Shown: piece by piece, positions 26,916-35,576 of the stretch
Position numbering within the stretch: the first letter of the stretch is position 1
Layout of the letters: the number at the start of each line of letters is the position of its first letter
Assembly: GCF_900116645.1 (NCBI RefSeq)
Contig: NZ_FPBO01000011.1
Location: 83,293-147,292, forward strand
From: Pseudoduganella namucuonensis
GTDB taxonomy: Bacteria > Pseudomonadota > Gammaproteobacteria > Burkholderiales > Burkholderiaceae_D
Reading direction: 5' to 3'
Length of the DNA stretch: 64,000 nucleotides
The notes under the pieces: model-generated
What the model was told of the DNA's origin: nothing
Database searches by the model: none
The model's input: only the letters and a program-made list of their open reading frames with translations
Translations under genes and position numbers: made by a program

Positions 26916-27704
26916 CTATTGCTGCGCCATGCGGAATTCGATGCGGCGGTTGCGCGCGCGGCCCTCGGCGGTGTCGTTGCCGGCCACCGGCCGGTCCGGT
27001 CCCTGGCCGGACGCGGTCAGCAGCTCGCCGTTGATGCCGCGGCTGGCCAGGTAGGCCTTGACCGCCTCGGCGCGCGCCTGGCTCAGGCCCTGGTTGGTGG
27101 CGCGCAGGCCCAGGCTGTCGGTGTGGCCGATGATGTCGACCTTGCGGCCCTTGAGCTTGACCAGCGCGGCCGCCATCTCGTCGAGGATGGCGCGGCCGGC
27201 CGGCGTGAGGCTGGCCTTGCCGCTTTCGAATTCTACGATGCGGTTGGCCAGCGTGCTGTCCAGGATGCCCTGGTCGCTGGCGGACACGCGCAGGGCGTTG
27301 TTCACCGTGTAGGTGGGGTTCAGGCTGGTGGCCGCGTTGCTGGCCAGCTTCTGGCGCTGCGCCTCGTTGGCGACCTCGCCGCGCAGCGTGACGGTGCTGC
27401 CGTCTATCTTCAGCTGGCCGCGGCTGATCTGCTTGAGCTCCGGCGTGATCAGCTTTTGCACGTAGGTGTTCCAGTTGGCGGGCGTGACGACCTGGCCGAC
27501 CGAGATCTGGTCCACCACCTTGTCGGCGCCGTAGACTTCGCGCAGCTTGGCCAGCACGCTGGCCTTGCTGGCCTCGTCGGCGACGGTGCCGGCGGCCAGC
27601 ACCTGGCCGGGTTGCGGGGCGGGGGCCTGGGCCAGCGCTGTTCCGGCGACGGACAAGGCCAGCGAGAGCGAGATTAGCTGCGGGAGGAGGGCGGTGTGGC
27701 GCAT
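26916..27704 (-). CDS. T6SS-linked BON/OmpA periplasmic protein
   Basis: 262 aa from ATG 27704, 2 bp after the tagF stop. A signal peptide (LISLSLALSVAGTALA) is followed by a BON-like region (ISRGQLKIDGSTVTLRGEV, NEAQRQKLASNAATSLNP) and a C-terminal OmpA peptidoglycan-binding domain (VDIIGHTDSLGLRATNQGLS, LSQARAEAVKAYLASRGI, NRRIEFRM). OmpA-like proteins in T6SS loci (TagL/TagN types) anchor the membrane complex to the cell wall. This one can supply the wall-binding activity that TssL lacks here. Confidence 0.88.
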   Translation of the reverse strand: MRHTALLPQLISLSLALSVAGTALAQAPAPQPGQVLAAGTVADEASKASVLAKLREVYGADKVVDQISVGQVVTPANWNTYVQKLITPELKQISRGQLKIDGSTVTLRGEVANEAQRQKLASNAATSLNPTYTVNNALRVSASDQGILDSTLANRIVEFESGKASLTPAGRAILDEMAAALVKLKGRKVDIIGHTDSLGLRATNQGLSQARAEAVKAYLASRGINGELLTASGQGPDRPVAGNDTAEGRARNRRIEFRMAQQ

Positions 27705-27706
27705 GT

Positions 27707-28693
27707 TCAGCTTCCGATATAGGCCGCGTGCAGCGAGTCGAGCGCGGACTTGAGTGACAGGTTGGGTTGCGACAGGTAGGTCGAGGCCTTCTTGCTGGCG
27801 TAGTCGGCGTGCACCTGGTCCTCCACCCAGTCCAGCTGGTCGAAGGCGATGTGGTGGTCCACGCCGACCTGCGGGTCCATGATGGCTTGCAGCGTGTGCG
27901 CCGAGGCGCCGCTGAAGCCCAGCACCAGCACCGGACGGTTGGCCACGCGTGTGAGGAACAGCGCCAGTTCGAAGTCGGCGCGCGCCAGGAACGGCGTGAT
28001 CAGGTGCATCCAGTAGGCCGCCACCAGGTTGCGGTACATGGGGTCGTTGGGCAGCGGCAGCAGCAGGCTCTTTTCGAGGCGGCTGGAGCTGCTGGCCAGC
28101 ACCGGCTGCAGCAGCATGCCCAGCGCGAGCAACATCTGCCGCACGGAACCGGCGAAGCCGGCCTGGGACAGCATGGCGTCCAGCGCGCCCACGGTCTGCA
28201 GCTCCATGAAGTCGTTGAAGGCGGCGTCGTAGGCGGCCGGGCGCAGGTCCAGGTCCACCACGTGGCTGGCGGCGGCGTGCAGCGCGGACGTCGGTTCGGA
28301 CGCCTGCAACACGCCGGCCGTCAGGCTTTCCAGCCGGGTCCACAGGCGGCTCAGCACCAGCGGCGCGTTCGGCACGAAGCCGGCCGGCTCGGGCGCCTCC
28401 ATGCTGCTCATCATGAGGAAGGGGAAGCGGCGGCTGGACTGGTCGCTGCTGGCCACGATATGTCCGCCGATCGCATGGCGGCGGCGTGGCCCGACGAAGG
28501 CGAAGTGCAGCGGCGCCAGGGCGTCGTAGGTGAGCTTCCAGCGCGCGTCGGCGCTGAGCAGGTCCATGGCCTGCGCCAGCCAGTTGTCCAGCACCTTGAT
28601 CAGCGCGGGGTTGTCGCTGCCCTTGACGAAGTCGCCGCGGCTGGGGATCTTGCCGAAATAGCCGACGGCGGTCGGCGTCACGTTGCCCTTCAT
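27707..28693 (-). CDS. tagF: T6SS-associated protein TagF
   Basis: 328 aa. The N-terminus VGYFGKIPSRGDFVKG with ALIKVLDNWLAQAMDLL is the TagF signature (DUF2094), followed by the GHIVASSDQSSRRFPFLMMS segment. TagF is a post-translational repressor of T6SS assembly in Pseudomonas and Agrobacterium, acting on Fha or via the TPP pathway. No ppkA, pppA or fha gene is found in this window. Its ATG overlaps the tssM stop (ATGA). Confidence 0.9.
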   Translation of the reverse strand: MKGNVTPTAVGYFGKIPSRGDFVKGSDNPALIKVLDNWLAQAMDLLSADARWKLTYDALAPLHFAFVGPRRRHAIGGHIVASSDQSSRRFPFLMMSSMEAPEPAGFVPNAPLVLSRLWTRLESLTAGVLQASEPTSALHAAASHVVDLDLRPAAYDAAFNDFMELQTVGALDAMLSQAGFAGSVRQMLLALGMLLQPVLASSSSRLEKSLLLPLPNDPMYRNLVAAYWMHLITPFLARADFELALFLTRVANRPVLVLGFSGASAHTLQAIMDPQVGVDHHIAFDQLDWVEDQVHADYASKKASTYLSQPNLSLKSALDSLHAAYIGS

Positions 28694-31600
28694 TGCCGCA
28701 CCTCCGCGATGGTGGCGCGGCCACCGGCCATGGTGGAGGTGGACGGCGCCACCGGCGCGGCCGGGGGCGGCACGGAGGGGCGGCCGGGAATGCCGGATGG
28801 AGACGTTCCGGGAGCGGGCGCCGGCTGTCGCGGCGCCGAGCCCGGCGGGGTTCCGGCGGGCGGCGCGCCCGGTGCGCCGGATGGCGCTCCCGGTGGCGCG
28901 CCGGGCGCACCGGCTGGACCGCCGGCCGGAGCACCGGGTGACCCGGCCGCAGGCGTTCCGCCGGCCGTTCCGGTCGCCGCGCCACCCGTCGCCGCGGCGG
29001 GCAATGCCGACGGCAGGACCACGGTGTCCGGCAGGCGCAGGCGCTTGAAGCCGGACGCCTGCTGCGGCACGGGGGCGGGAGGCGGCGCCGGCGTCGGGTT
29101 GATCTTCAGGTTGGCGGTGACGGCGACACCGGCGTTGTTCCAGGTCAGCTCGAACACGCCGCCGTCTTTTTTCTTGCGGGTGGATGCGTCTATCATTTTC
29201 TTCAGGCCGAAGTGGCCGGTTTCGTTCAACAGCACCACCTGGCGGCCTTCCGGCGTGATGGCGGTGATGCGGGCGCCGGGCACGCCCTGGGGATTCGGCC
29301 ACACCATGTTCACCCATGGTTGCGGCTGGCCGCGCCAGCGCAGCGCCTGGCCGTCGATCTCGATGGTGAACTCGGTGGCGCCGGCCGAGCCCAGCGCCTG
29401 CAGCTCGAAGCGGGTCTGCGCCTCGCCGGCGGTGGACGCGACCGCGTTGGCCACGCCGGCCGCGTTCAGCGGCGCCACCCAGGCCGGGAAGCTGGCCGCG
29501 ACGGTGGGCGCCAAGTTGATGCCCATGTTGGCCCAGGTCCTGCCGCTCAGCGTGTCGCCGCGCCGTACCACCAGCGGGCCGACGGTGGTGTTGAAGAACT
29601 TGGCGATGGCGCCCTCCGGTCCGAAGATCTCGCCGATTTCGGCGTTGCTCGCCTCGGCCTTGGACTCGGTGGCGAACGGATACTTCAGCGCCAGGTTCTG
29701 GCGGAACGGCGCGATCACCTGCGCCGCCCAAACCTTGTTGATCTCTTCCTCGGTGGGACGGACGATGACGGCGAAGGTCTGCATCAGCGGACGCACGAGG
29801 ATGGGGCGCAGCGCCTCCTTCTGGGTGTCGGTCATCCCGGTCAGCATCTGCTCGTCCACGTAGCGCAGCGCTTCGGCGAGTTCGGAGCCGCTGCCGTCCA
29901 GCGTTTGCTGCATCAGCTGCTTGGCGCCGGGGCCGGTGTCGCCCTGGTTCTTGATCTGGTTGATGCGGCCGCGCAGCTTGGCCAGCTGCTCCATGTAGCC
30001 GCGCATCAGCGAGGCGTCCTTGTCCTTGGCCACCACCAGGCGCGCCACGCCGGCGAATTCACGGCCCACGGGGCCGAGCGGCAGGGCGGCGTTCTGCGCC
30101 GACGTGTTGGAGATGTTCACATTGATCTGCGACGGCGCCTGGCGCAGGATGGTTTCGCGGAACCAGCCGGCCACGCCGCGCTGCGCGCGCTGCATGCCCG
30201 CGTCCAGCAGCGACGGGTTGTCCCACGAGGTCTGCTGGTAGACGGTGGAGACCAGCTTGTTCAGCGGCGACACCTGCGGGTCGCCCAGGCGGTTCATGGC
30301 CGCCGCCGCGTGGTCGAAGCCGCCCAGGTCGCGGATGGTCACGCCCTGGACGAACTTCTGCCATTCCCTGGCGTAGTCGTTCTTGTACAGCTCCACCAGC
30401 GATTTCTGGATCTGTTCCGGGCTGCCCTCCAGGGTCAGGTCGTCCTTCGACGCCGTCTTCAGCACCCAGTCCGCGCTTTGCAGCTCGCCGTTGGCGGCCT
30501 CCTTGAACGCGTCCTGCACGAAGCCTTCCCAGGCCTCGCGGGTGAAGCCGCCGGGGATGGCGTAGCTGCCCAGCAGCAGTTCCTTGTCCTGGTCGCCCAC
30601 GATGCGGGCCACGGTCATCGACGGATAGCGGGTGGCGGCGCGGGCCTTCACGTCGGCGTACACGCGCTCGCGGGCGGGCAGGCCGCGCACCACGCGGCGC
30701 AGCTTGTCGCGGCTCTGGTCCACCAGGGCCAGCTTGGTGTCGATGGTGGGCCAGGAGGTGTCGTTCACCTGCGCCAGGTAGAAGGAGATCATGCGCTCGG
30801 CGCTGCGTATCATCTGCTCGCGCGGCATGGCGCCGCGGTTCGAGTCCAGCCATGAGCGCCAGAAGCGGGTCAACTGGTCGTTCAGGTGGCCGGCCTCGGC
30901 GCGCGACTTATCGCCCAGCATCAGATAGGTTTTCAGCGCGTTGTAGGCGTCTTCCGCGTTGGCGGGCGAGGCGTCCTTGAATTGCAGGGACGCGTTGGAG
31001 AGCACCGCCGGGCTTGCGCCCGCGCCCGTGGTGGCGACGGCGGCGACCGGGCGCGCGGCGGGTTGCAACGCCTCCGTTCCCGCGTTCAGATCCGTCAGGA
31101 AGGCTTCCAGCGACTGGCCCACTGGCTTCAGCATCACCTCGCGTACGCCGTTGAAGTATTCCTCGCGCAGCTTGCGATCCAGCGTCTGGCCCTGGTACAG
31201 GCCCAGGCTGAGCGACAGCGGACGGCTCTTCTTGTAACCCTCCAGCTGCTCGATGCGGTCCTGCAGCACCTCCAGCGCCTGGAAACGCGATTGCAGGTCG
31301 AAGCGCTTGTCCTGCAGGCGCACGGCCTGCTGCAGGTCCGCCTCCACGTTCGCCACCAGCTGGCGGTTGTTCATATAGGACCAGCTCCAGCCGCCCAGGG
31401 CCAGGCCCACCACCGCCATGGCGGCGAAGAAGGCCGCGTAGCGCATGCGGGTGCGGGCAGGGCTGGCGTATTGCGCCACCAGGTTCTTGTCCGCGAAGAT
31501 CACCTGGCGGAACAGGTTGAGCAGGAAGTAGCCTTTCTGCTGGTGCGCCGCGTCGTGGTGCGGCGGCTGCAGTTTCAGGTCGAAACGCTGCGCCACGCGC

Positions 31601-32775
31601 TGCGACGAGGCGGACACCGCCTCGCCCTCCTGCAGCGCGCTGGTGAAGTAGAAGCCGCGGAACACGGGCTTGAACTGGAAGGGGTTTTCCTCGAACAGCG
31701 TGGCGATGAAGGTGCGCAGCGGACCCTTGATGGACGCGAACTCCAGCGGGAAGGTGAACACGCCCGGCGGCATGCGTTCGCGCCACTGCAGCGCCATGCT
31801 GGCGCGGCTCATGTCCTTCAGGCCGTCGTGCAGCTCGTCGAAGCGGGTGTCGAACTGGTCCAGCACCTGCGAGCTGGTGGTCTGCTGGCTGTAGGGCAGG
31901 GTGGCGCCCCACACGCGGTCGCGCTCACCGAGCTCGCTGTCCTGGAAGAATTCGTTGAAGCCGTTGATCAGATCCGCCTTGGTGAACACGATGTAGACGG
32001 GCGCGTGCACGGCCAGGCGTTCGGTCACTTCCTGCACGCGCTGGCGCAGGTTCTTGGCCAGGTTGATGGCGAACTCGGGACGGTTGCCCGCCAGTTCGGC
32101 CACGCTGACGGCGATGATGACGCCGTTGATGGGCGCCTTCTTGCGGTACTTCTTCAGCAGGTCCAGGAAGCCGAACCACTCGGCGCGGTCCTCGTCGGCC
32201 ACCGAATAGCGGCCGGCGGTGTCGAGCAGGATGCCGTCGGTGGTGAAGAACCAGTCGCAATTGCGGGTGCCGCCCACGCCCTGCACGATCTTGCTGTCGG
32301 CGAAGGGGAACTGCAGGCCGGAGCTGGCGATGGCGGTGCTTTTGCCGGCCGCAGGATTGCCGATCACCATATACCAGGGCAGTTCATACAGCGCGTCGTT
32401 GCCGGAGAACTGGCCCAGCTTGGACTGCTTGATGGTGGCGATGGCGTCCAGCATGCGCTTGCGCAGCGCGTCCGTCTCCTGGCGCTGCAGCGCGTCCGCC
32501 TTGGGCGGGGCCTGGTGCGCCTGCTGTTCCAGCATGTCGCCCAGCTGCCTGGAGGAGCGCTGGTGGCGCTGCCGGCGCCACAGCCAGACGGCCGCGCCGA
32601 TGGCCAGGGCCACGGCGTAGACGGTCCAGGCCAGCGAGGAGGGCAGCCGCAGCAGGGCGGCGCCGATCCACAGGAAGGCGCCGAGGGCGATCCATCCGAG
32701 CAGCAGCAGGGCGGTGCGCGAGGTGAGGGAATGCCGGAGCTTGTCGATAGTCATAGTGGTCATGGTCTTGGTCAT
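28690..32775 (-). CDS. tssM: T6SS membrane complex protein TssM (IcmF) with Pro/Ala/Gly-rich tail
   Basis: 1361 aa from ATG 32775, which overlaps the upstream TGA (ATGA). N-terminal transmembrane helices (RTALLLLGWIALGAFLWIG; WTVYAVALAIGAAVWLW) are followed by a cytoplasmic NTPase-like domain with Walker A GNPAAGKST (about residue 140-150) and ILLDTAGRY. A third helix (MRYAAFFAAMAVVGLALGGW) leads to the large periplasmic IcmF domains. The last ~115 residues after FKRLRLPDTVV are almost only Gly, Ala, Pro, Ser and Thr (GAPAGGPAGAPGAPPGAPSG). This low-complexity tail is unusual for TssM. TssM with TssL spans the envelope. Confidence 0.95.
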   Translation of the reverse strand: MTKTMTTMTIDKLRHSLTSRTALLLLGWIALGAFLWIGAALLRLPSSLAWTVYAVALAIGAAVWLWRRQRHQRSSRQLGDMLEQQAHQAPPKADALQRQETDALRKRMLDAIATIKQSKLGQFSGNDALYELPWYMVIGNPAAGKSTAIASSGLQFPFADSKIVQGVGGTRNCDWFFTTDGILLDTAGRYSVADEDRAEWFGFLDLLKKYRKKAPINGVIIAVSVAELAGNRPEFAINLAKNLRQRVQEVTERLAVHAPVYIVFTKADLINGFNEFFQDSELGERDRVWGATLPYSQQTTSSQVLDQFDTRFDELHDGLKDMSRASMALQWRERMPPGVFTFPLEFASIKGPLRTFIATLFEENPFQFKPVFRGFYFTSALQEGEAVSASSQRVAQRFDLKLQPPHHDAAHQQKGYFLLNLFRQVIFADKNLVAQYASPARTRMRYAAFFAAMAVVGLALGGWSWSYMNNRQLVANVEADLQQAVRLQDKRFDLQSRFQALEVLQDRIEQLEGYKKSRPLSLSLGLYQGQTLDRKLREEYFNGVREVMLKPVGQSLEAFLTDLNAGTEALQPAARPVAAVATTGAGASPAVLSNASLQFKDASPANAEDAYNALKTYLMLGDKSRAEAGHLNDQLTRFWRSWLDSNRGAMPREQMIRSAERMISFYLAQVNDTSWPTIDTKLALVDQSRDKLRRVVRGLPARERVYADVKARAATRYPSMTVARIVGDQDKELLLGSYAIPGGFTREAWEGFVQDAFKEAANGELQSADWVLKTASKDDLTLEGSPEQIQKSLVELYKNDYAREWQKFVQGVTIRDLGGFDHAAAAMNRLGDPQVSPLNKLVSTVYQQTSWDNPSLLDAGMQRAQRGVAGWFRETILRQAPSQINVNISNTSAQNAALPLGPVGREFAGVARLVVAKDKDASLMRGYMEQLAKLRGRINQIKNQGDTGPGAKQLMQQTLDGSGSELAEALRYVDEQMLTGMTDTQKEALRPILVRPLMQTFAVIVRPTEEEINKVWAAQVIAPFRQNLALKYPFATESKAEASNAEIGEIFGPEGAIAKFFNTTVGPLVVRRGDTLSGRTWANMGINLAPTVAASFPAWVAPLNAAGVANAVASTAGEAQTRFELQALGSAGATEFTIEIDGQALRWRGQPQPWVNMVWPNPQGVPGARITAITPEGRQVVLLNETGHFGLKKMIDASTRKKKDGGVFELTWNNAGVAVTANLKINPTPAPPPAPVPQQASGFKRLRLPDTVVLPSALPAAATGGAATGTAGGTPAAGSPGAPAGGPAGAPGAPPGAPSGAPGAPPAGTPPGSAPRQPAPAPGTSPSGIPGRPSVPPPAAPVAPSTSTMAGGRATIAEVRQ

Positions 32776-34274
32776 GCAGGCGTCGCGGGCCGGATCAGGG
32801 CCGCGCAGCGCAGGTAGGGATCTTCGTTGGCGATGCACAGCACCGGCTCGCCGCGTTCTTGTGTTTCGTGCCAGGCCAGCGCCAGGGCCGCCAGGAAGCC
32901 GGCGTTGCCCGCCTGGCCGGTGGCGTTGCCCAGCGCGAGGATGTCCTTGGCCGGGTCGAGCCGCGGCTGCAGCGCATGGCTGGCGGCCATCAGTTCCATC
33001 ACACGCGCGCCGCGGTGGCCGGTGTCGGCGACGATCAGTGCGACGGCCGGTTCGGGCGCGACATCGTCCGGCGCGGCGGCGGGTTGGCCATCCGGCGGAG
33101 TTGCCTGCGCCGCCCGCGCGGAAGCTTCTTGTTCCAATGGCTTGAGCGCTTGCCGCGCCAGTTGCTTGAGCAGCGCGCACTCGCCGCTGCGGGCCTTGTC
33201 CACGTCGTCCCTCCGGCTGCCCGCCGCGACGGCGGCCAACAGCGGGTAGGGGCCGGCGCCGAGCAGCCTGGCCTGTTCCTCGTCCGCCAGCAGCAGGCCG
33301 GCCGCGCCCTCGCCGGGCATGGCGCCCTGCGGCTGCGACGACGTGAACAAGAGGTTGTCCCCGGCCCACGCGTCGATGGTGGCGGCGCCGATATGCGACG
33401 CGCAGGCCAGCAGCAGCGCGATGCATGGCTCGGCGCTGTCTCGCAGCGCGGCCAGCAGCGGGCCGGGATGTTGGTCCGGACGGGTGTTGACGGAAACGCG
33501 ATCTTGCGGCCAGCCTGCCAGCACCAGTTGCTGCCGCAGCCAGCGGCCGGCCACGTCGCGCCATTGGCCGTTCCAGTCCGGCGGCAGCAGGGCCGCCAGT
33601 TGCAGCATGGGGATGGCGTTCATCGCGCGGCTGGCCTGGCCCGGATTGCCATGGCCGCCAGCCAGCGCGGCGGCTTCCGCCAGCCGCTGGTGGCCGGCCG
33701 CCGACAGCGCCAGTTCCTCGACCACGGGCGTGGCCAGCGCCAGCGCGCGCCAGAACTCGGCGCGCGCGTTCAGGGCGGCCTGGCCGTTGTCCTCCAGCCA
33801 CTGGTTGACTTCCCGAGCGATGGCCTCTTCATCCACGCCATCGGCCCGCAGGCTCATGACGGGAAAGCCGTCATCGTCATGCAAATCCTTGTCCAGTTCC
33901 GGACGGGCCTTGTTGGAGGCCATGGCTTCGGCAAGCGCCGCGGCCGACTCGCCGTGCGGCGCGCGCAGCGCGGCGGCGGCTATCCGCAGTCCGGCCACCG
34001 GAAGCCGCGCGGCGGTGTCCGTCGCCGATGCGGCGGACACGCCAGATGGCGCGTTGGCCCCGGTTGCGGCGGGCTCGCGCGCGCTCCACGTCTCCGCGCC
34101 CTTGCGCAGCAGCCAATACCCCATCAGCAGCGCCAGCGGCAGCGCGAGCAGATACGCCGCCAGCTCGCCGGTGGCGGGCATGCGGTTGGTGCTGCGCCAG
34201 TACCATATGGAGCCCGTCCAGCTGCCCCCGAAGGCCAGCACGGAGAGCAATGCGCCCCTGAACCATGCCTGCAT
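32772..34274 (-). CDS. T6SS-locus membrane protein of unknown function between PAAR and tssM
   Basis: 500 aa from ATG 34274, 5 bp after the PAAR stop; its stop overlaps tssM by 4 bp. Two hydrophobic segments lie at the N-terminus (FRGALLSVLAFGGSWTGSIW; LAAYLLALPLALLMGYWLL), then a large soluble region rich in Ala. The last ~90 residues (ALIVADTGHRGARVMELMAA, DILALGNATGQAGNAGFLAA) faintly recall a thiolase/ketosynthase-like half, but no catalytic Cys-His-His set is evident. The tight coupling to tssM and PAAR argues for a structural or assembly role in this T6SS. The family is not recognised. Confidence 0.65.
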   Translation of the reverse strand: MQAWFRGALLSVLAFGGSWTGSIWYWRSTNRMPATGELAAYLLALPLALLMGYWLLRKGAETWSAREPAATGANAPSGVSAASATDTAARLPVAGLRIAAAALRAPHGESAAALAEAMASNKARPELDKDLHDDDGFPVMSLRADGVDEEAIAREVNQWLEDNGQAALNARAEFWRALALATPVVEELALSAAGHQRLAEAAALAGGHGNPGQASRAMNAIPMLQLAALLPPDWNGQWRDVAGRWLRQQLVLAGWPQDRVSVNTRPDQHPGPLLAALRDSAEPCIALLLACASHIGAATIDAWAGDNLLFTSSQPQGAMPGEGAAGLLLADEEQARLLGAGPYPLLAAVAAGSRRDDVDKARSGECALLKQLARQALKPLEQEASARAAQATPPDGQPAAAPDDVAPEPAVALIVADTGHRGARVMELMAASHALQPRLDPAKDILALGNATGQAGNAGFLAALALAWHETQERGEPVLCIANEDPYLRCAALIRPATPA

Positions 34275-34279
34275 GGCGT

Positions 34280-34543
34280 TCAGACCTGGTCCGTGGTGGC
34301 TTGCTGGGACGCGATCAGCGACGCGCCGCAGCTGGTCTTGTCGCCCTGGCGCGCGGCGGGCTGGCCGTCCACCAGCATGGTGGCGTCGCCTGTGACGATC
34401 ACCCCGGGACCGTGCACCGCGCACGCGACCTTGTCGCCGACGCGGGCGATGCCGATGCCCGCGCTGTCGCTATGGGGCGACGCCTGCACCACGGCGCCGC
34501 CGTGCGAGAGCTTGTCTCCCAGTCTGATGAAAGGCCCTGCCAT
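34280..34543 (-). CDS. PAAR-repeat spike tip protein
   Basis: 87 aa from ATG 34543, with AGGAG at correct distance. The whole protein is one PAAR domain: IRLGDKLSHGGAVVQASPHS, ARVGDKVACAVHGPGVIVTG, LVDGQPAARQGDKTSCG. PAAR proteins cap the VgrG spike with a sharp cone that binds a metal through His/Cys. No toxin domain is fused. It lies 14 bp after the tagX stop. Confidence 0.93.
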   Translation of the reverse strand: MAGPFIRLGDKLSHGGAVVQASPHSDSAGIGIARVGDKVACAVHGPGVIVTGDATMLVDGQPAARQGDKTSCGASLIASQQATTDQV

Positions 34544-34557
34544 ATCTATGCTCCTGT

Positions 34558-35376
34558 CTATCGTTTCATCACGCCGGCCACACGCAGTTCCGTGTGACCG
34601 AAGTCGCGCATCTTCCAGCGGCCGCCCCACGTCAGGCCCAGCGACTCCGCCACCTCGCCATACAGCTGGTAGCCGCGCATGGCCCACGGGTCCTGCTCGC
34701 TGATCACCAGCCTGCCGTCTCGGACGAAGGCGCAGTCGGCGGCAAGCCCGTACTGGTGCCAGCTCTGGAACGCCGCCGCGTTGGTCACGCCGGGACCCAG
34801 CCTGGCCAGGGTGTCCTGGCGCTCCGGGCTGCGGTAGCCTTCCAGGATCGCCATCTCATATCCGTGCCGCTCCTTCATGATGCGGAACGCCATCAGCAGG
34901 CGCTGCGCATAGGTCTTGTCCAGCAATGCCCAGTCGCGGCTAGCGGTGGCGATCATCGGCCGCTCCAGCTGTACTTCCGCCGTGGTGAAAGCCAACGGCG
35001 GCAGCGGGGGGGGCGGCACCAGCTGTTCGCCCTCCAGCAAGCCGGCCACCTGCGGGTTGACCTCCCGCGTGGATGCCTCGAATCCGCTCAGCGAAGGACG
35101 GCCGCCGGCCAGCAGCGCGATCAGCGGCGGCACGCAAACCAGCAGCAGGCCGGCCGCGCACAGCATGTAGTTCCTGCGCAGGAAGGCCGCCACGCCGGCC
35201 AGTTGCGCGCGGCCCGAACGCTGCAACTCCATCGCGCCCTGTTCCTGGCGCTGCGCCAGCGTGGCGAAGCGGCGCCGCAAGCGCAGCCCGGTGCGTTCCA
35301 GCGTGCCCACGAACAGATCGCGGCCGGCTGGAAACAGCACCAGCCAACTGATCAGGCAAGCCAGCAGGAAATACAT
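34558..35376 (-). CDS. tagX: TagX-like T6SS peptidoglycan peptidase (M15 family)
   Basis: 272 aa from ATG 35376. Two hydrophobic segments (FLLACLISWLVLFP and YMLCAAGLLLVCVPPLIALL) anchor it in the inner membrane. A Pro-rich stretch and a periplasmic M15/VanY-type domain follow. Zinc ligands are visible: H207 and D214 (SWHQYGLAADC) and H261 (FGHTELR). TagX is known in Acinetobacter as an L,D-endopeptidase that opens the wall for T6SS assembly, and homologues occur in Burkholderia T6SS loci. Position directly before PAAR and tssM supports this call over a housekeeping carboxypeptidase. Confidence 0.8.
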   Translation of the reverse strand: MYFLLACLISWLVLFPAGRDLFVGTLERTGLRLRRRFATLAQRQEQGAMELQRSGRAQLAGVAAFLRRNYMLCAAGLLLVCVPPLIALLAGGRPSLSGFEASTREVNPQVAGLLEGEQLVPPPPLPPLAFTTAEVQLERPMIATASRDWALLDKTYAQRLLMAFRIMKERHGYEMAILEGYRSPERQDTLARLGPGVTNAAAFQSWHQYGLAADCAFVRDGRLVISEQDPWAMRGYQLYGEVAESLGLTWGGRWKMRDFGHTELRVAGVMKR

Positions 35377-35576
35377 CGCCACCGCTAACAAAAACACACA
35401 GCACCCCGTCGTCTGGCCCGAAAAAGTTATCCTAAAAGCATTGCTCTGAGTATATCTTAAGCTTCTGACAATGCCGCGCACGATTGAAACGCGGGGCGCG
35501 CTGTTATCTTTTCTACCATGCGTCACGTTTTTGTTGTTTAAGGTAGAGTCGCGGGAAAGTTAATAAGGAGTCAATC

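Noticed and set aside
32776..33801. N-terminal extension of TssM by about 340 codons
   Set aside because: It lies inside the 32772-34274 gene in another frame and reads as Arg/Ala-rich noise; the ATGA overlap gives the real start.
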